Assembly (NCBI GenBank): GCA_039096225.1
Contig: JBBPEB010000026.1
Location: 839,001-903,000 of the forward strand
Reading direction: 5' to 3'
Length of the DNA stretch: 64,000 bases
Source of the DNA: Blastocystis sp. Blastoise
Taxonomy: Eukaryota > Sar > Bigyra > Opalinata > Blastocystidae
The position numbers and the translations under genes are program-made. The notes below the pieces were generated by a model. That model did not search any database and was not told the origin of the DNA. It was given only the letters and a program-made list of their open reading frames with translations. Below, piece by piece: positions 17,027 to 31,592 of the stretch; position 1 is the first letter of the stretch, and each line of letters starts with the position of its first letter.

Positions 17027-17637
17027 TGCTTAAGACAGAAAGTGAAATATAAACAAAATGTAAATCTGTCATAAGAAAATAAAAAAAGAGTCAATTGTAT
17101 GTACAGAAATGAAAACACGGGAAAATAGAATTATATACATACTTTATATATATTTACCATGAAAAAATATAAAAAGTCTTTAGTTCTTTTTTATTTTATG
17201 TCGTTTCTAAAACATCCATAAAAAGACTCTTTTGGTATGGAAATACCATAAGAGAGTCTTTTGGATTGGTGCTTTATAAACAGAATTCGCCACGAAGACT
17301 CTGTTGGAATTCAAAACTCCCCAAAGAGGCTGTTTTAAGGGTACTTCTGGCGTTACAAGGCATAGGATAAAAAACTTCGGAGGTAGAGTTTCTACCGTCG
17401 GTAGTATCGGGTGTACACTAATTTTAATATTTCTAGAGATGAAGAAAAAACTCTCTTGGAATGAAATTATTACTCTAAGAATAATTAACCGAATTATGAA
17501 AATATTGTTTTTTTTCAATGAACTTAATTGGAATAATGAAAGAATATAGTTTTATATAAATAGAATAATGAGAATTATTCTTCATCATTAACTATATCAG
17601 AATATTCTTTCTAAAAAGTGATATCTTCCACTAAATA
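17027..17637. promoter_or_regulatory. Upstream region of the fucosyltransferase-like gene, with a GC-richer patch
   Basis: Probable promoter region of the minus-strand fucosyltransferase-like gene. If E2 is removed, it would join directly to the upstream region of the plus-strand glycosyltransferase gene at 33659, giving a shared divergent promoter of about 720 bases. It contains the GC-richer patch at 17200-17460. Confidence 0.4.
17221..17262. repeat. Inverted repeat (hairpin) in a GC-richer patch
   Basis: AAAAGACTCTTTTGGTAT pairs with ATACCATAAGAGAGTCTTTT around a GGAA loop. Related words (ACTCTnTTGGnAT) recur at about 17300 and 17451. The surrounding 17200-17460 is clearly richer in G and C than its neighbours. 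Frames on both strands are open for about 80-100 residues, but I recognise no protein in them. Confidence 0.5.
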
Positions 17638-17649
17638 CACTGGTAGGCA

Positions 17650-19225
17650 CTTTTGAGTTTTTGAAGGTTTTTGATTGGCTAATTTTCGTTCAAAACTTAT
17701 TCAGCCAATAAAATTTGAATAAAAAAAAGACTTAGGCAAAAAAAATAAAATTTTCACAAAATTTTTAAGTCGACTTTTGATTTAGACTCAAAGACCCTAT
17801 TTGACATATTTTAACAAAGAATTGACATTAATTTTTGTTTACAGAGGGTCGCACAATATCAAAAACGCTTTTCTTTTGTTTTAAATCGTAATTCCGACAA
17901 ATAATGGGGTCAATATTTTAAAACCTCTTGTTACTCTGTTTAAAATAAAGACCCTCTCAGAGTCGCACACATGATTAAAAGTGAATAAAAAGACCTCTAT
18001 GGGTCAAAACCAAAATTCAGCCAAAAAGTCAAAAATTTATATTTTTTTTACACTGAAAAAATGAGCCGAGCCTATTTGTTCCATGGGCAATCAGACCAGA
18101 GTTTTCAATTTTTAAAATATTTACGGGAATATTTTTATTGTTTAAAAGTGAGTCTATTTATATTTTATTTTATATAAGAGGACACAAGTGTTTTAAAAAA
18201 GGTTTTTCATTAAATTTTATTATGACTCAAAGTTCCGCATACAAAAAGTATGTCAAAGCTTATAGATAAAGGGTTCTTTTTCAGAATCAACTAAAAGTTT
18301 TTTTTTAAGTCATTTTTAGAGTTAATTCTTCAACGGATGGACATTTTAAGTTATAATTAATAGTTTTTGGACGAGTTAGTCAACAGATCAGAGAGTCAAC
18401 AAAAATGAGTTATTTTTTAAAGGTTAAAAGTGTGGGATGCAGTAGTATTGTATAGATGGTGTAGTGTGAAACGTGTCATAACTTATAAATATGATAGTGA
18501 GTCATAAAAAATTAAAAAAATTAAAGAAAGGTATTTTCATGAAAAATTTTGTATTTCACTTGAACATTTGAATTTATTAGTGAATTTATAATTATTTTTA
18601 TTTTATTGTCTCTAAGAGGAATTAGAGCTTCTCACAGTGTTTATGTATGTTTAGAAGACAAGAATGTATTGTGTCAGTTTTCCATTCTGTAGTCCCTCTT
18701 CCTATCAGACTGTCTCCTTGGTCAACCTCAAAAATTTAATCAACAGAGTTGCTGCTACTTTTGTTTAACAAGATTATTTCCTTGTTCTTATTCCAACGCT
18801 TTCAAGAAACAACTTGCCATGCTATAAAAAGTATATAAATGTATTATTTGTTTTTCTATTCATTACTTTTTTTTTCAATTACTAAATATAAATATGTTTT
18901 TAATATTGGCTTATTTTAAATTGTATACAATTTATATTAATTATAATTTATATTATATAGAATGATAGGTTTTGTTGTCTATTCATACATCAAATTGTTA
19001 GTTAAGTCCTGTTAAAGATTAAACGGTATATAGATAGAAATTATTATTAATATTATTATTATTATTATATATTATATTATTATTATTATTATTATTATTA
19101 TTTGATTATTATTATTGTTATTATTATTATTTGATTATTTATTACGGGTATTCTTTAAAAAAATTAATAAATTACCCTAAAATTATTAATAATTTTTTTA
19201 TTTTCTAAAAATATTTTATATATAG
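17650..19225. other. Left arm of E2, no gene seen
   Basis: Subterminal region of E2 with inverted words GATTGGCTAA (17673) and CCAATAA (17705), and two GACCC/GGGTCGCAC words near 17795-17960. It resembles the left arm of E3 for about 450 bases. A possible first exon of the PHD gene lies near 18961 (MIGFVVYSYIKL), but the splice is unsure. An ATT microsatellite occupies 19043-19135. Confidence 0.5.
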
Positions 19226-22200
19226 ATCTAAAAGAGATAGTTCTAGACTAAATAATCTACATATAAATTCTAATAAAATAAATAAAATTGATATAAATGG
19301 ATCAGCTATAAATAATATGAATAAAGATAAAAATAATAAAGAAACAGATGAATCGAATCTCTCTCTTAAAGATAATTCTATTTCTATAAATAATAATAAT
19401 ATACATTCAAATAAACATCGTAAAGAATCAAATGTTTCTAATTCTTCATCTTCTTCATCTTTATTTTCATCTCAAGATAAAAATACAAATAATTCAAAAG
19501 ATATATCAAATAATAAGAATCATTCTTCTGTTAAAGGTAATAGTATTCATGATTCTTCTAAAAATATTATAAATTATATAAATTAGATGAATAATAGAAA
19601 TCATAGTATTGATTATTCAAATATAAATAATATACAAGAAGAGGAAAAAGAAAGAAAAGAAGAAAGTATACCAGAAGAAAAAGAACAAAAAGAAGAAAAA
19701 ATAGAAAAACATAAAGAAAAAGAGACAAGAGAAGAAAGAAAAGAAGAAGATGATGATGAAGAAGAAGAAGAAATAAAAGAAAGAGAAGAAGAAGAAGAAA
19801 AAGAAGATAATGATAATGATGATGATACTACAAGTATAATAACAGATACCGATAGAGTATCTAATCCTATTATTCGTGGCCGTGGTCGTGGACGTGGTAA
19901 ATTACGATCTCATGGTAGAGGAAGAGGAAGAGGAAGAGGAAGAGGTTCATTCTATCATTATGACGATAGTGATAATCAAAGTGAAAATGAAAATGATGAA
20001 ACATTTGAAATAGATAATGATAAAAATGATAAAAAAGAAAATTATCATTCTATTTCACGTCATAATTATGATTCTACTTATAATATAGATGGAAATGATT
20101 TAGATAAATATAAACGTAAAGGTATAAATATGAAATTAAAAAAGAATAAACGTCGTAATAATGATGATGATAGTTCTGATGATTATGTGAAACATAGAAG
20201 GAATAGTATTTCTAAAGAATCTTTAAAAAGAAAATCAAGTATTAAAAGTGATTATTCTTCAATAAGTAAATCTAAAGATGATAGTATAAAGAGTTCTACT
20301 ATAAATAATTCTATAAAGAATAATTCTATTCATATTAATAAACCATTATCTTCAATAGATGGTAAAACATTATTAGATTTAGAAGGATCTGCTCATAAAA
20401 ATTCACGGTTATTTGAAGAATATCATTCTATGGATATATCAAATGAAACTAATAATAATAATACTAATGGTAATTAAATATTAATAATAATAAAGATAAT
20501 AATAAAGATAATCATAAAGATAATCATAAGTATAATAATAATAATAGTAATATTATTATTATTATTAATAATAATATTACGACAGCAACAACAACAACAA
20601 CTACTACTACTACTAATATAGAGAATATTCCTAATAATACTCCTTATAAAGAAATATGGCATATTGGTCAAATAATAAGAACATATAATAAAGATGAGAG
20701 TATGACAAATATTGATAAACAGAATATTATACAGATATATGATTTAATTGATAATAAATTATGTCAAATTCCTATAAATAATGTTACTATATTTACTTCA
20801 AAACGTGAACATTTATCTGTTTATTATACATTATCTGTAGAAAATACAGAACATATAAATGAAGAATTAGAATTAGTACCTAAAATTATTCAGAAAAGTC
20901 AAGAACCATTTAGTAGTATATCTGAAAAATTAATCAGAAGTAATAAAGAATGGTTATATACATCTATTTATATATATATTTATATAAATAAATATCCATT
21001 TGGAGATTGGGAAAAAGGTTATGTCACGTGCTTTAATGCAAATACAGGTAAACATTATGTCAAGTTTTATAAAGAAGAAATAAAAAGTGGTTGGTATTTA
21101 TTAAATGATAGAGATGTTATTCGATGGAAAACTATTTATAAGTATATATATTATGATATTTATTTATTATAAACTTTATATAATATATTATAATATATAT
21201 ATATTTTTAATAATATTTTTTTTATTATTTGATTATAATTTATTTTTTAAAACTATTTTATTTATTATTCATATAATTAGTTCTCATTATATATATATGA
21301 TTTAATTTTTTTTTATTATTTATCAATATACTATATATATATATAGTTTATTAACATCATCTTCTCCATTAACTCAATATCATTCACAAGAATTAATAAA
21401 AATATTACCTCAAGATTCTACTTATTGTATATGTTGTTTATCAAATATATCAACATTAACAAATCCATTATTACAATGTTCAAAATGTAATTTATATATA
21501 CATTTAGAATGTGATCCTGATTCAAAACATAATTATAATGAAGAAAAACATAAATATTATTGTTTTTGTTGTAGAGTTTGTAATGGATGTAATTTATATA
21601 TAACAAAACATAATATATGGAATTATATAGTAATAAATGAAAAGCAAATAATATGTTGTGATAAATGTTTATTATTATATAATACCAATCATTATTGTAG
21701 TATATGTCGTAAAACATATATAAATACAAAAGATATGTTATTATGCCAAGAATGTGGTATGTATATACATGAATCATGTGAAAGTAAATGTGTAAGAAGA
21801 TATATGAATAAAGAACGTGAAAATAGACATCATCATCAGCAAGAAGAAGAAGATACTATAATAGAAGGAGAAATAGAAGGAGAAGGAGAAATAGAAGATA
21901 AAGATGGAAATGATACTTTATCTATAAGAACTGGTAATAGTAAAAAAGAAAATAGTATATCAACTTCAAAGAGTTTTTATGATAATTATTTATGTAGTCG
22001 TTGTAGAAGAAAGAAAATGATAGATTTACATAAAGAATTATTAAGAATTGATATAAAACATTTATTTACAAAACAAGTTGAAGAGAATTTTGCACCTGAT
22101 TATTATAAAGTAATATCAAAATCAAATGCTATGTGTTTAGATATAATGAATGAAAAGATAAAACAAAAAGAATATGCATCAATACAATTATTTTATAATG

Positions 22201-25200
22201 ATTTTGAATTAATATGTTTAAATAGTTATAAATATAATAATCCTGAAGATAATATTTGGAATGCAACTGATGATTTTTATAAAGAAGGAAAACAAATATT
22301 TATACAATTATGTCATAATATTACTTCTGGTATATATGAAAAAGAAATAATAAATATCCAAAATAAACGTTTAGAACAAATAAATGGTCCATCAGCATCT
22401 TTAACTGCACAAACAAATTCACATATAGCTAGTGAACGTCAACATCAATTAGAAAAAGTAAAAGATGAAATAGGAAAATTAGCACCTAAAACATTATTAC
22501 CTTATATAGAACCATTAGATATAACTAAAGTAAGTATACAAGATAAATATAAAAGTATATTATGTAGAGATATGTGTATAATATGTGGTAGTACAGGTGA
22601 TATAGATAAAATGTTATTTTGTATTGATTGTGGTGAATGTTATCATGCTAATTGTTTAGTACCCCGTATTGTTATTAATGATTTATTAAGAACAACTTGG
22701 AGATGTAAATATTGTTGTATTTGTGAGCATTGTGGATTAAATATTCATACACAAAGTAATAATACTATACCTAATATTAATAATAATCATAATATTGAAG
22801 ATATGAATGATAATAATCATAATGTGAATAATAATAATAATAATGTGAATAATAATAATATACATATATATCCTTCAGAAATGAATAAATCAATATCAAA
22901 TCATTATAAATCATCATCATTACAATCTTCTTCTTCAACACCTTTATCTTCACCTTCTAATCATTCTATAAATAATAATAATAATACTAATAATACTAAT
23001 AATAATACAATATTATTAGAAGATCAAGATATTATTAGTTGTGATTATTGTAAGAAAACATATCATATGAAATGTTTAAATCCACCATTATTACAATTAC
23101 CTAAAGATACATGGTATTGTTATACATGCTATCATTGTAATCAATGTCATCAACAAAATTTACCGTTTTCTTATTCAATTAAACGTAATTATTGTACTAA
23201 TTGTGCTTTAAATGAACCATTATTTAAAATATGTCCTATATGTAATAAAGAATGGAATGAAAATGATCAAAATATGTATTTATGTGAAAAATGTGAAAGA
23301 TGGGTTCATAAATCATGTACTGAATTATCTTCTGAAGATATGTTTAAATTAGAATTTTATAATAAAAATTATATATGTAAAAATTGTTTACATAATAATA
23401 ATAATAATAATATTAATACTAATATGATTAATACTAATAATACTATAGATATCAATATGAATACAATGAATAATATAAATCTGTCATCAAATTATATACA
23501 AAATTCTATAATAAATAGAAATAACAATAATATGAATACAAATAATATTTATTCTAATACATCTATTCTATCAACACCATCTCTTTCTTCTTCTTATCCA
23601 ATGAATACTATTATTAGTAATACTGATATTAGTAATAATAGTAATTATAATACTGATGCTAATAATAATAATACTAATATTGATAATAGTAATGTTAATA
23701 CTAATAATAATATGAATGATAGTAATAGTAATACTAATAATACTATGAATGGAATATCATTAAATTCAAAAGCTTCAATGATATCCACAAATCTATTTGA
23801 TCAACCAATAAATTCTCCATATCTTTCTATATTAGCAAATCATAATTCACCAACTATATCTCAACCTATATCTACTACTCTATATACATCACCTACTACT
23901 TCACCTTATCCATTATCACCTTATATATATCAACAACCTGTGTCATTTACTATACCTGATAATGATACAAAAGATATGGATAGTACATTAAGAACATGTA
24001 TTAAAAGTATACAAGGATATAGAAGTATGGTATTAGAAAAAGAAAATAATTTTAAATCAAAAGATGAATTTATTAAAAATTTATTAAATAGTCGTGTTTA
24101 TGAAATGGCTCAAATTATTTTAAAGGTATATATATATATAATATTAATATTATTATTTATTGTTTTAAATAATTATTTTATAATATTATTCTATTTATAA
24201 TTATATTTTATTATTATTTTAAATAATAAATATAATAAATATAATAAATATAATAAATATAATAAATATAATAATAATATATTATTCTATAGGCAAATTC
24301 TATACTATTATATATAACTTCATTATCTGTACCTCAATCTATAATTGATGAAAAAATACAAGAAAGAATATCTACGTTTAAAAATAAATATTTAGCTCAA
24401 CAATTGTATTTTCGAGCTCAACGTTATATAGCATCTAAATTAGCATATAGTTCAATTCATTTTACTTCAGGACCTTCTCCTTCTACTATAATGAATATAC
24501 CAGAAATATGTAATAATTTACCTCATATTGATGTAAAATCTTATATTAATACTCCTTATCCTCTAGTTGATTCTGATTTAATTACTTCTCTTTCAGATTA
24601 TTATAATTATGATCTTATTTCTTTGTATAGTGATACTATATCTGCTTCTTCTTTTCTTTGGGCTATTTATAATATATTTCCTATTTATTTTGATCCAAAA
24701 GAACCATTTTCAAAATTTCATTTATTATTAATATCTACACCATTAGTTCATTTACATTATCTTCAAAAACAACATATTGGTAATCAAAATGATTTAGAAG
24801 ATTTAAAACATAAATTAATAGAATCATTAACAAATCCTAATATAACTATGTTGCCAGATCCATCTATATGTACAAAACAATTTTCTTATAATGATTTATC
24901 TACACCTTTTTTATCATTTTCTTTTTATAATAATAATAATATAAATATAGATAATAATAATTTATCAGAAAAAGATAATGTTAGTCAAGAAGAAAAAATG
25001 GATATAAAAGAAAAAGAAGATGATAAAGATAATATAAATGATAAAGATAATATAAATGATAATAAAGATGAAAATGATAATAATAATAATAACGAAATAG
25101 AAGCTTCTGATAAAAAGGAGGAAGAAGTAAAAGTGGAAGAAAATACTATTTATACTATTTATACTAATAATAATGAAATTAATAAAGAGTCAACAAATAT

Positions 25201-25366
25201 AAGTATAGAAGAAACTCAAGTGATGAATAAGACGAATGAATTTATCTCTACACTGCTACTACTTATGTTACTACTATCACTATTACTACTGATATATCTT
25301 ATATCTAATACTATATATGCTTATGGGATAGTCCATCTATATTTAATATCAATGAGAGTATTATAA
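19226..25366 (+). CDS. PHD-finger, chromatin-reader-like protein in E2, with frame lesions
   Basis: Open exons run from 19226 to 25366. The N-terminal part is Asn/Ser- and Glu-rich, with an arginine-glycine patch (19875-19950, GRGRGRGKLRSHGRGRGR). A Tudor/PWWP-like segment follows at 20990-21135 (FGDWEKGYVTCFNANTGKHYVKF), then an intron to 21343. Several Cys4-His-Cys3 zinc clusters follow: 21425-21600, about 21695-22020, 22560-22735 (MCIICGSTGDIDKMLFCIDC), 23030-23160 (CDYCKKTYHMKCLNPP) and 23230-23395 (CPICNKEW...CEKCERWVHKSC). Between them are Asn-rich spacers. The last exon begins at 24294. PHD fingers read histone tails, so a nuclear role is likely. Lesions: an in-frame TAG at 19584-19586 followed at once by ATG, a frame change near 20460, and another near 25255 in an ACT repeat. 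It is either a decaying gene or a read with microsatellite indels. Confidence 0.65.
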
Positions 25367-26530
25367 CCGTAGTAAAAGAAGATAAAAATGATAAATAACA
25401 TAAATCTAAAAAACATAAACTAGTATTATGACACAGATAAATCCGCTGAAATCACTAATTAATAAGATATTTCTTATAATAATAAATTTTCTAAATAATC
25501 TGATAATATACTATATATATTAATGATACTTCTATAAATATTTGTGATAAAGAACAGATGTATATATTAGTATAGATATAGCTATTAGGAAAACTTTATT
25601 TATTTTTCTTCCAAATGTATTCAGTGATGCTGGTGTAAAATTAACTATGATAACAATGATAATAATAATAATACTAGTAATCATGCAATTACTACAGATC
25701 TAAATATTGCAACGAATAATATTAATCTTCTATTCATAAAAAGTTTTAACATAAATGAAAAAGAAACATATAAAAACAAAAAGAATCAAAATAAATTGAT
25801 GTTCAGATATCTTTGGATATACTTCAAATAATTCTCCTATTATAATATTATTTATACAGCTCTTAATACTGAAATACAAATAGATACTTATTATTATTCT
25901 AAAACTATATCTACAAACTAAAAATGAATCGAAAAGAAAAAAATTATTGTCTTCAATCCTCATTGAAATCAAATTTGAGAGAAGATAATAATCATCTTCT
26001 TTCTATACTATTAATTACTTTTACTCCTATGACTTCTTCAAGTTAATCTAAAACTCCTTCTATTCCTCCTCCTTCAGTAAAACTTACAAAAATAAATTAT
26101 AGAGCTTCTATTCCTTCTCCTATGCATAGAATACATTATCAACAAGAATACATCCATCACAGTGGCTATTACTCACCACAACAAGATACAAGAATAAGAC
26201 CTTCTTCTGATTCTATATAACAATATAAATCTAATAATACACGATATATTGAATAATATCATAATAATCGTCAATATACATATGATAAACGAAATTATAA
26301 TGAGAACCATTGAGAGATCTTTAAATATATCATTCTCAATGTGAAATCATTTCCAAGAAAACCGCTATTTATGATTATTTTATTGATGACACATAATATC
26401 CTCTTCGTTATCATTCTTCTTATCTTCATGATTCTAATATAGATTATTATCCTGTAGTAAACATTTCGGTAGATCCTTAAACAGAAAATATTGATACATA
26501 TCTATCTTTAATTTAACTTTACTAGCATAT
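25367..26530 (+). pseudogene. Decayed 3' continuation of the PHD-type gene
   Basis: After the frame break at about 25255, readable Ser/Pro/Asn/Tyr-rich protein continues in pieces, broken by stops. An example is 26020-26310 (SIPPPSVKLTKINYRASIPS and QQEYIHHSGYYSPQQD), interrupted by TAA codons near 26044, 26218 and 26251 and a TGA near 26311. Several stops sit where Gln or Arg would suit the context (CAA to TAA, CGA to TGA), as expected for C-to-T decay. No start or splice pattern restores it. Confidence 0.5.
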
Positions 26531-27037
26531 ATTTAGTACTCAATATAGCTTTATTATGATAACTATTTTATTCAATATACCTAATTTTAAATTATTATTC
26601 TCAAATGTATTACTAGCTTTATATGTCATTAAATATACTCTACTAACTTTCCTTTCTTTCTACTTCCGGAACACATTCTGTATACATTTCATATTTTGTA
26701 TATCTTTGTCGGATATCTTATTTTTTTCTGCTAATGGAATACTTCATATTATTTAGATTTCTTATAAATTAAGAAATATTTCTTAATGTTTATATTATGT
26801 TTAAAATGAAGTAATTAATAGAAATAGATCTATGATACAATCATCTAATATAATAAAAGATGCTATCTACATACTTTAAGTTTTGTATTAAATGTCTTTT
26901 AACAAAACGTTAATGTTTATATACTTATTAATATTAAAAAAATATATATTATTCAAACACAATATAATATAAAATTAAAAACAAAATTAATAATATTCAT
27001 ATATAGAAGATTATATTTATTTATAAAATTGATATAT
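26531..27037. other. E2 interior, no gene seen
   Basis: AT-rich spacer between the convergent PHD-type gene and the transposase. A 66-residue frame at 26556-26756 is hydrophobic and unsupported by splicing or similarity I can see. Confidence 0.4.
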
Positions 27038-30000
27038 CTAGGTAATATGGCGTGTCATAAACACTGTATTTGTAACAACGATTTCAGAACTAACTACATT
27101 TTTATTCTTCTGTTTTACCTTCTTGGCCTATATATATAATTATAAACTGATACAAAAACAGATTAAATGAATATACTTGTTTTTCTTCATATGAATCATC
27201 AATATTCTTATGAATATCATCATGAACGTCTACAATAATAAGATTATCTGGTTCAATACATGTTACTGGTATAAAAGATGAATACTCATTGTCCTTTGGT
27301 ATAATTCTATTTGAATCTTCTACAATATAATACAAACCTGTTGAAGAAATATGACACTCAGGATATTCATGTTTCTTTATCAGAATAGATGATCCTATTT
27401 GGATATAATATAATGCCTTAATTAGGTGTACTATATCTTTCTTCTCATTATCATTTGTTAAATACATTATATAAGAATTATCAATTGTTTCTATTCCTTC
27501 ATCTATATCAGAAGAATTAAATATTATAGAATCATTTATCATTATCTCAGAATAGAATGCTATTACTACATTTTTTAGATTATTAACTAATACTCGATAT
27601 ATATCAGGATCATTAATACTACTATTTATATTTGCTATTTTACTAGAATTTATATCTTTCCATAATACTTCTTTAATATGATTGTCATTTGATAACAGAA
27701 GAAGCTTTATTATTTCTTTTATATCTGATTGAGATAAATTAATAGAATCAATTCCTCTAATACCTTTTATGAGTTTAATACGTTCATTGTTTGTATGAAC
27801 TTCTTTGAAACATTCAGTTAACTCATTCTGAAATGATTCATCCTCATTTAATTCAATCCCAACTTCATCATATGTTTCTTTATTTCCTTCTAAACTTAGA
27901 TTAGAATTACTACTATCAATATTTTTATTATTAATATGTATATCTGCTATTTCTCTTTCAATAATGCATCTCATACAGGATTCATTATATTGCTTTCTTC
28001 CAAAAGTTATTCTTTTTAGATAAGAGTAAAATCGTTCTGATTCGTATGTGGAAGCATATATAATTGATCCAGCGTTAATAATAGTCTCTGGAAGATGCTT
28101 CAGATAATGAATCTGAGTATTTATCAACTCCTTTGGGAGTAATAACTCGAAAAGGAAACATATTATATTACATTGATTTTTAAATACCTCCAGATTCTGA
28201 GGAGAAGAATTACCTTTAAAACAATATATCTGACGAATGATTGTTGCTAATGGATCTATTAGTATAACAAGAGGAGAATCTGTGTAATAGAAATCTGCAG
28301 TAATAAGAGGTAAGATACAGGAGGTAAAGAATATTCTGGAATGTGAAGACATCCTCCAGAACTTCTTTTCATTCATGATATATCTAAACTCATATTCATG
28401 GTTATTATATAATGTATTTACTGCAGATACTCTAGTAGTAATAATAGACATATTTTCTTTATCAAAACATAGTTTTTCAATTAATGATTCACTAGGATCT
28501 ATTCCTTCTTTTGATATCTTTGAGTAATTATCTTTTGCATTATAATGAAACAGAAGACATAGAAGAAGAGTACAAACATTATTAAACAAATGCATAGGGT
28601 CAAGAATAAAACTTGTAGCTGAATCGAAATAGGTTAATGATTCAAAAACACTAGGAACTTGTTTTATTCCATTAGTAGATCCACTCTCTCCATTACTGTA
28701 TCTATTAAGCAATATAGAAGAATTTGTTCTTTGTAAATAAGATATTTTAGTCAAAGCATCATTATATATATAACTAGAAGGAATTGATTTTGTAAGAATT
28801 TGGATACTACTATTATTACTGTCATTGGGTTGATTAGTATTATAGGTATTATTATCTTGAGACGAATTTAGAGAACATGAAGGATACAAGATTCTCTTAA
28901 TACTTTTATTATTAGTATCAACAGTAATATAATTTTCAATACTTTGATATGTACATTTTATTCCTTGGTGGAATTCTGATGTACTTCGATTCCAATTAAG
29001 CTCACAATATCTGCATGGGAATGAAGATGAAGATCCAGAGAAACCACCAATAGTAGAAACTGCTGCACAATCACCAAAAACATTTAGTAATACTCCAACC
29101 ACTTTTTTCTTTATAATCCTATTATCTATATATATATCCATTTCTATTCCAGATGATAGTATAGAAAATTCTTTTATTAATAAAGTTAGAATGGTATTAG
29201 AATATGATTCCTTTGTTACTGAATAAACCCAGAAAGAACGATTATCTGATATTCTATTATAATTATAATTCAATAACTTGAGAAGAATAGGAAAAGAAGA
29301 TTGATTAATCTGTGATAATGGATTTGTAAAAACACTTATTCCATCACATGTCATATCAAATGTCAAAAATATATCCCCATTATTTATGACCTTACTCATA
29401 TACTGTCGATAATTCTTACCTGACATATAGGCTGGTAACTTGCTTGGCAAAGATTCTACAGGCATAGAAAGATATTGAATTATTTGTTCTTTAGAATAGT
29501 ATGATATTTCATTTATAAACTTCTTAGAAGATAGGAATTTACGAATTCGTGGTATAAGAGGAATAATTGATGTTTTAATTCCTATATATTTGAATAGTTA
29601 TATTGAATATAATGTATATTATGTATAAACAATAATAATAATAATGGAAATATTGAGAATGAAATTGAGATATATATAATATAATAAGAATGAATGATAT
29701 AGACTCTACATATACTAATATTCAAATTATTAATATTTAAAAATAGTGTATATTATTGTCTATAATAAGAATTATATTCTATTCTAATAAAATAGTATAT
29801 ATGAAGAAGTATATCAAATTTATATATTCAATAATAATATATATATACTAAAAATAATATGGATTAAGGATAAATATATTAAAAATAATAAATTGAATAA
29901 TATAATAAAATAATGAATTGGAATATTATATAAATATAAAGAAATACGTTAATCCTATATAGCAAACAATATATTGAAATATTAGATTAAGAATAATAGA

Positions 30001-30883
30001 AAGGAATGTTTCAAATAATATTACTATAATATACTAACAATAATAATTATTGAAATAATATATATAATAATGATATATCTAATGATAATTGAATTGTATA
30101 TCGAACAATATATCAAAAAATTATAATAAGAATACTATAATGGTATTATATACTAATATTAATATACAAAAAACATATATAAAGATAGTATATATATAAT
30201 GACTATATGTATATATATATACCTGTATTTGGTCCACATTCTTCATTACTACATTGTATCTTTTCCTGCTCTAATAGATTTCTTCCTCCATTAAATCCTA
30301 GTAACTTAGTACAGTTTCTGCAAATATATAGATTTTTGTGAATTGGTATCTCATTATTGGAAGAACAATACTTTCGAACTATGTCTTGGCCACTCTTCGG
30401 AATATATAGCAATTCATGTTGTGGTGCTACTAATTTGATTATATTATTTGCTAACTCGTAAAGTTGTTTTATGTGTTCTTTACTTATCCTAAGTTCACAC
30501 CAACAAATATATATAAAATCATCAAGTGTTGATGTTTTATTTTCGTCTTCTTTGAATATTTTATTCTACAATAATATATATGCATTATTATAAATAGGAT
30601 TAATGATTATATCCATTATAAAACATATTTAAATAATATATATATACGCAATTCACTACATTATCTAAAAATGCATCCATTATTGATACTTCTTCTTGAG
30701 AACTAGTGTTATCACCTTGAAATGAGTCTTCACAATATTGTAATGTATCCTCATAATCATTTGTCATAGTAGGAAGTTCATCATCAATTGAGATACCTAT
30801 GTATACATATGTATATAAGTAGTAGAATCATTACGATTCCTTTTTGGTTGAAAACCAGGAATATCAAAAAGTCGTGTACCCAT
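27038..30883 (-). CDS. Tnp2-like CACTA transposase
   Basis: Five exons on the minus strand join from MGTRLFDIPGF (30883) through introns near 30840-30800, 30650-30568, 30222-29582 and 27177-27131 to the stop at 27038, about 990 residues. The second and third exons give an acidic, Ser-rich N-terminus and a Cys cluster (ICRNC...IQCSNEECGPN) like the zinc ribbon before the Tnp2 domain. The long exon (29581-27178) begins with FLTFDMTCDGISVF and LLNVFGDCAAVSTIGGFSG, then the Cys-x2-Cys word FPCRYCELNW. It also carries DPMHLFNNVCTLLL, close to the D-x-MHL-x-x-N-V motif of Tnp2 (CACTA) transposases, and ETIINAGSIIYASTYESERF, like the DUF4218 part. The frame is long and unbroken. The enzyme would cut at CACTA ends and join element DNA to target sites with a 3-bp stagger. 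It is probably the source of transposition for E2 and perhaps for E1 and E3. Confidence 0.85.
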
Positions 30884-31592
30884 TTTAGAAATAGAATAAA
30901 GAAAAATAATGTTTAGAAAAATTTAGATTTTTATATTAATAATTTGAATTAATTATCTCAAATTTCATTTTATTTAGGTTTTACTTAACATAATATGCTT
31001 GTTGAATGTATATCGAATTGTTAAGGGTATCAATATTATAAAAATATATGATCGAATTACTCATTATATTATACATACGTCTAATAAAAGTAAAACATTG
31101 TGTATACCAAAAGAGAATTTGTTTCAAATGCTTTTAAATATAATTAATTCAATAAATTTTTTAGTCCTTCTTAATTTAATAATTTCTACTATATATACTT
31201 TTTGATTCGAAGTGTGATATCTAATATATATCAAAATTCTTTATTTATTTCAGCTTTTAGAATGCTATTGTTTAAAGAATAAAATATCATTCTAAACAAA
31301 TTTTGTTTAATTTTTTTTTCTATATCTTTTTATATTGTGATAATAAACGATTTAACCATTATATTTATTGTTTATTTATGAAGTATTAGCAAACAAATTG
31401 CAATTATAAATTATTTTACAGATCATGCAACAACTAACTACATAAAAAGATAGAACATTGTTTTAAAAACATAATATGACGAGACCTTATATTGTTTAAT
31501 ATAATAAATAATTTCACTTTTTTTTTTTGAGACTTTTAAAAACAATAATAAACCCTAATATGAAATTCTTATAAAAATTCTTTCGTTTTAAT
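30884..31592. promoter_or_regulatory. Divergent spacer in E2 between transposase and small gene
   Basis: The transposase (-) and the small unknown gene (+) diverge from this stretch of about 700 bases, so it should hold both promoters. A 68-residue frame at 30999-31205 has no recognisable domain. Nothing else stands out. Confidence 0.4.

Noticed and set aside
17304-17549. Overlapping frames of 81 (+) and 103 (-) residues in the GC-richer patch
   Set aside because: No recognisable motif on either strand, no splice continuation, and open frames are easily produced by its local composition.
19584-26311. Reassigned genetic code (TAA/TAG as Gln, as in ciliates)
   Set aside because: Well-built genes in the window end at TAA or TAG just where expected (for example 35407-35409 and 50203-50205) and have no internal TAA or TAG. 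In-frame stops are limited to doubtful or decaying genes.
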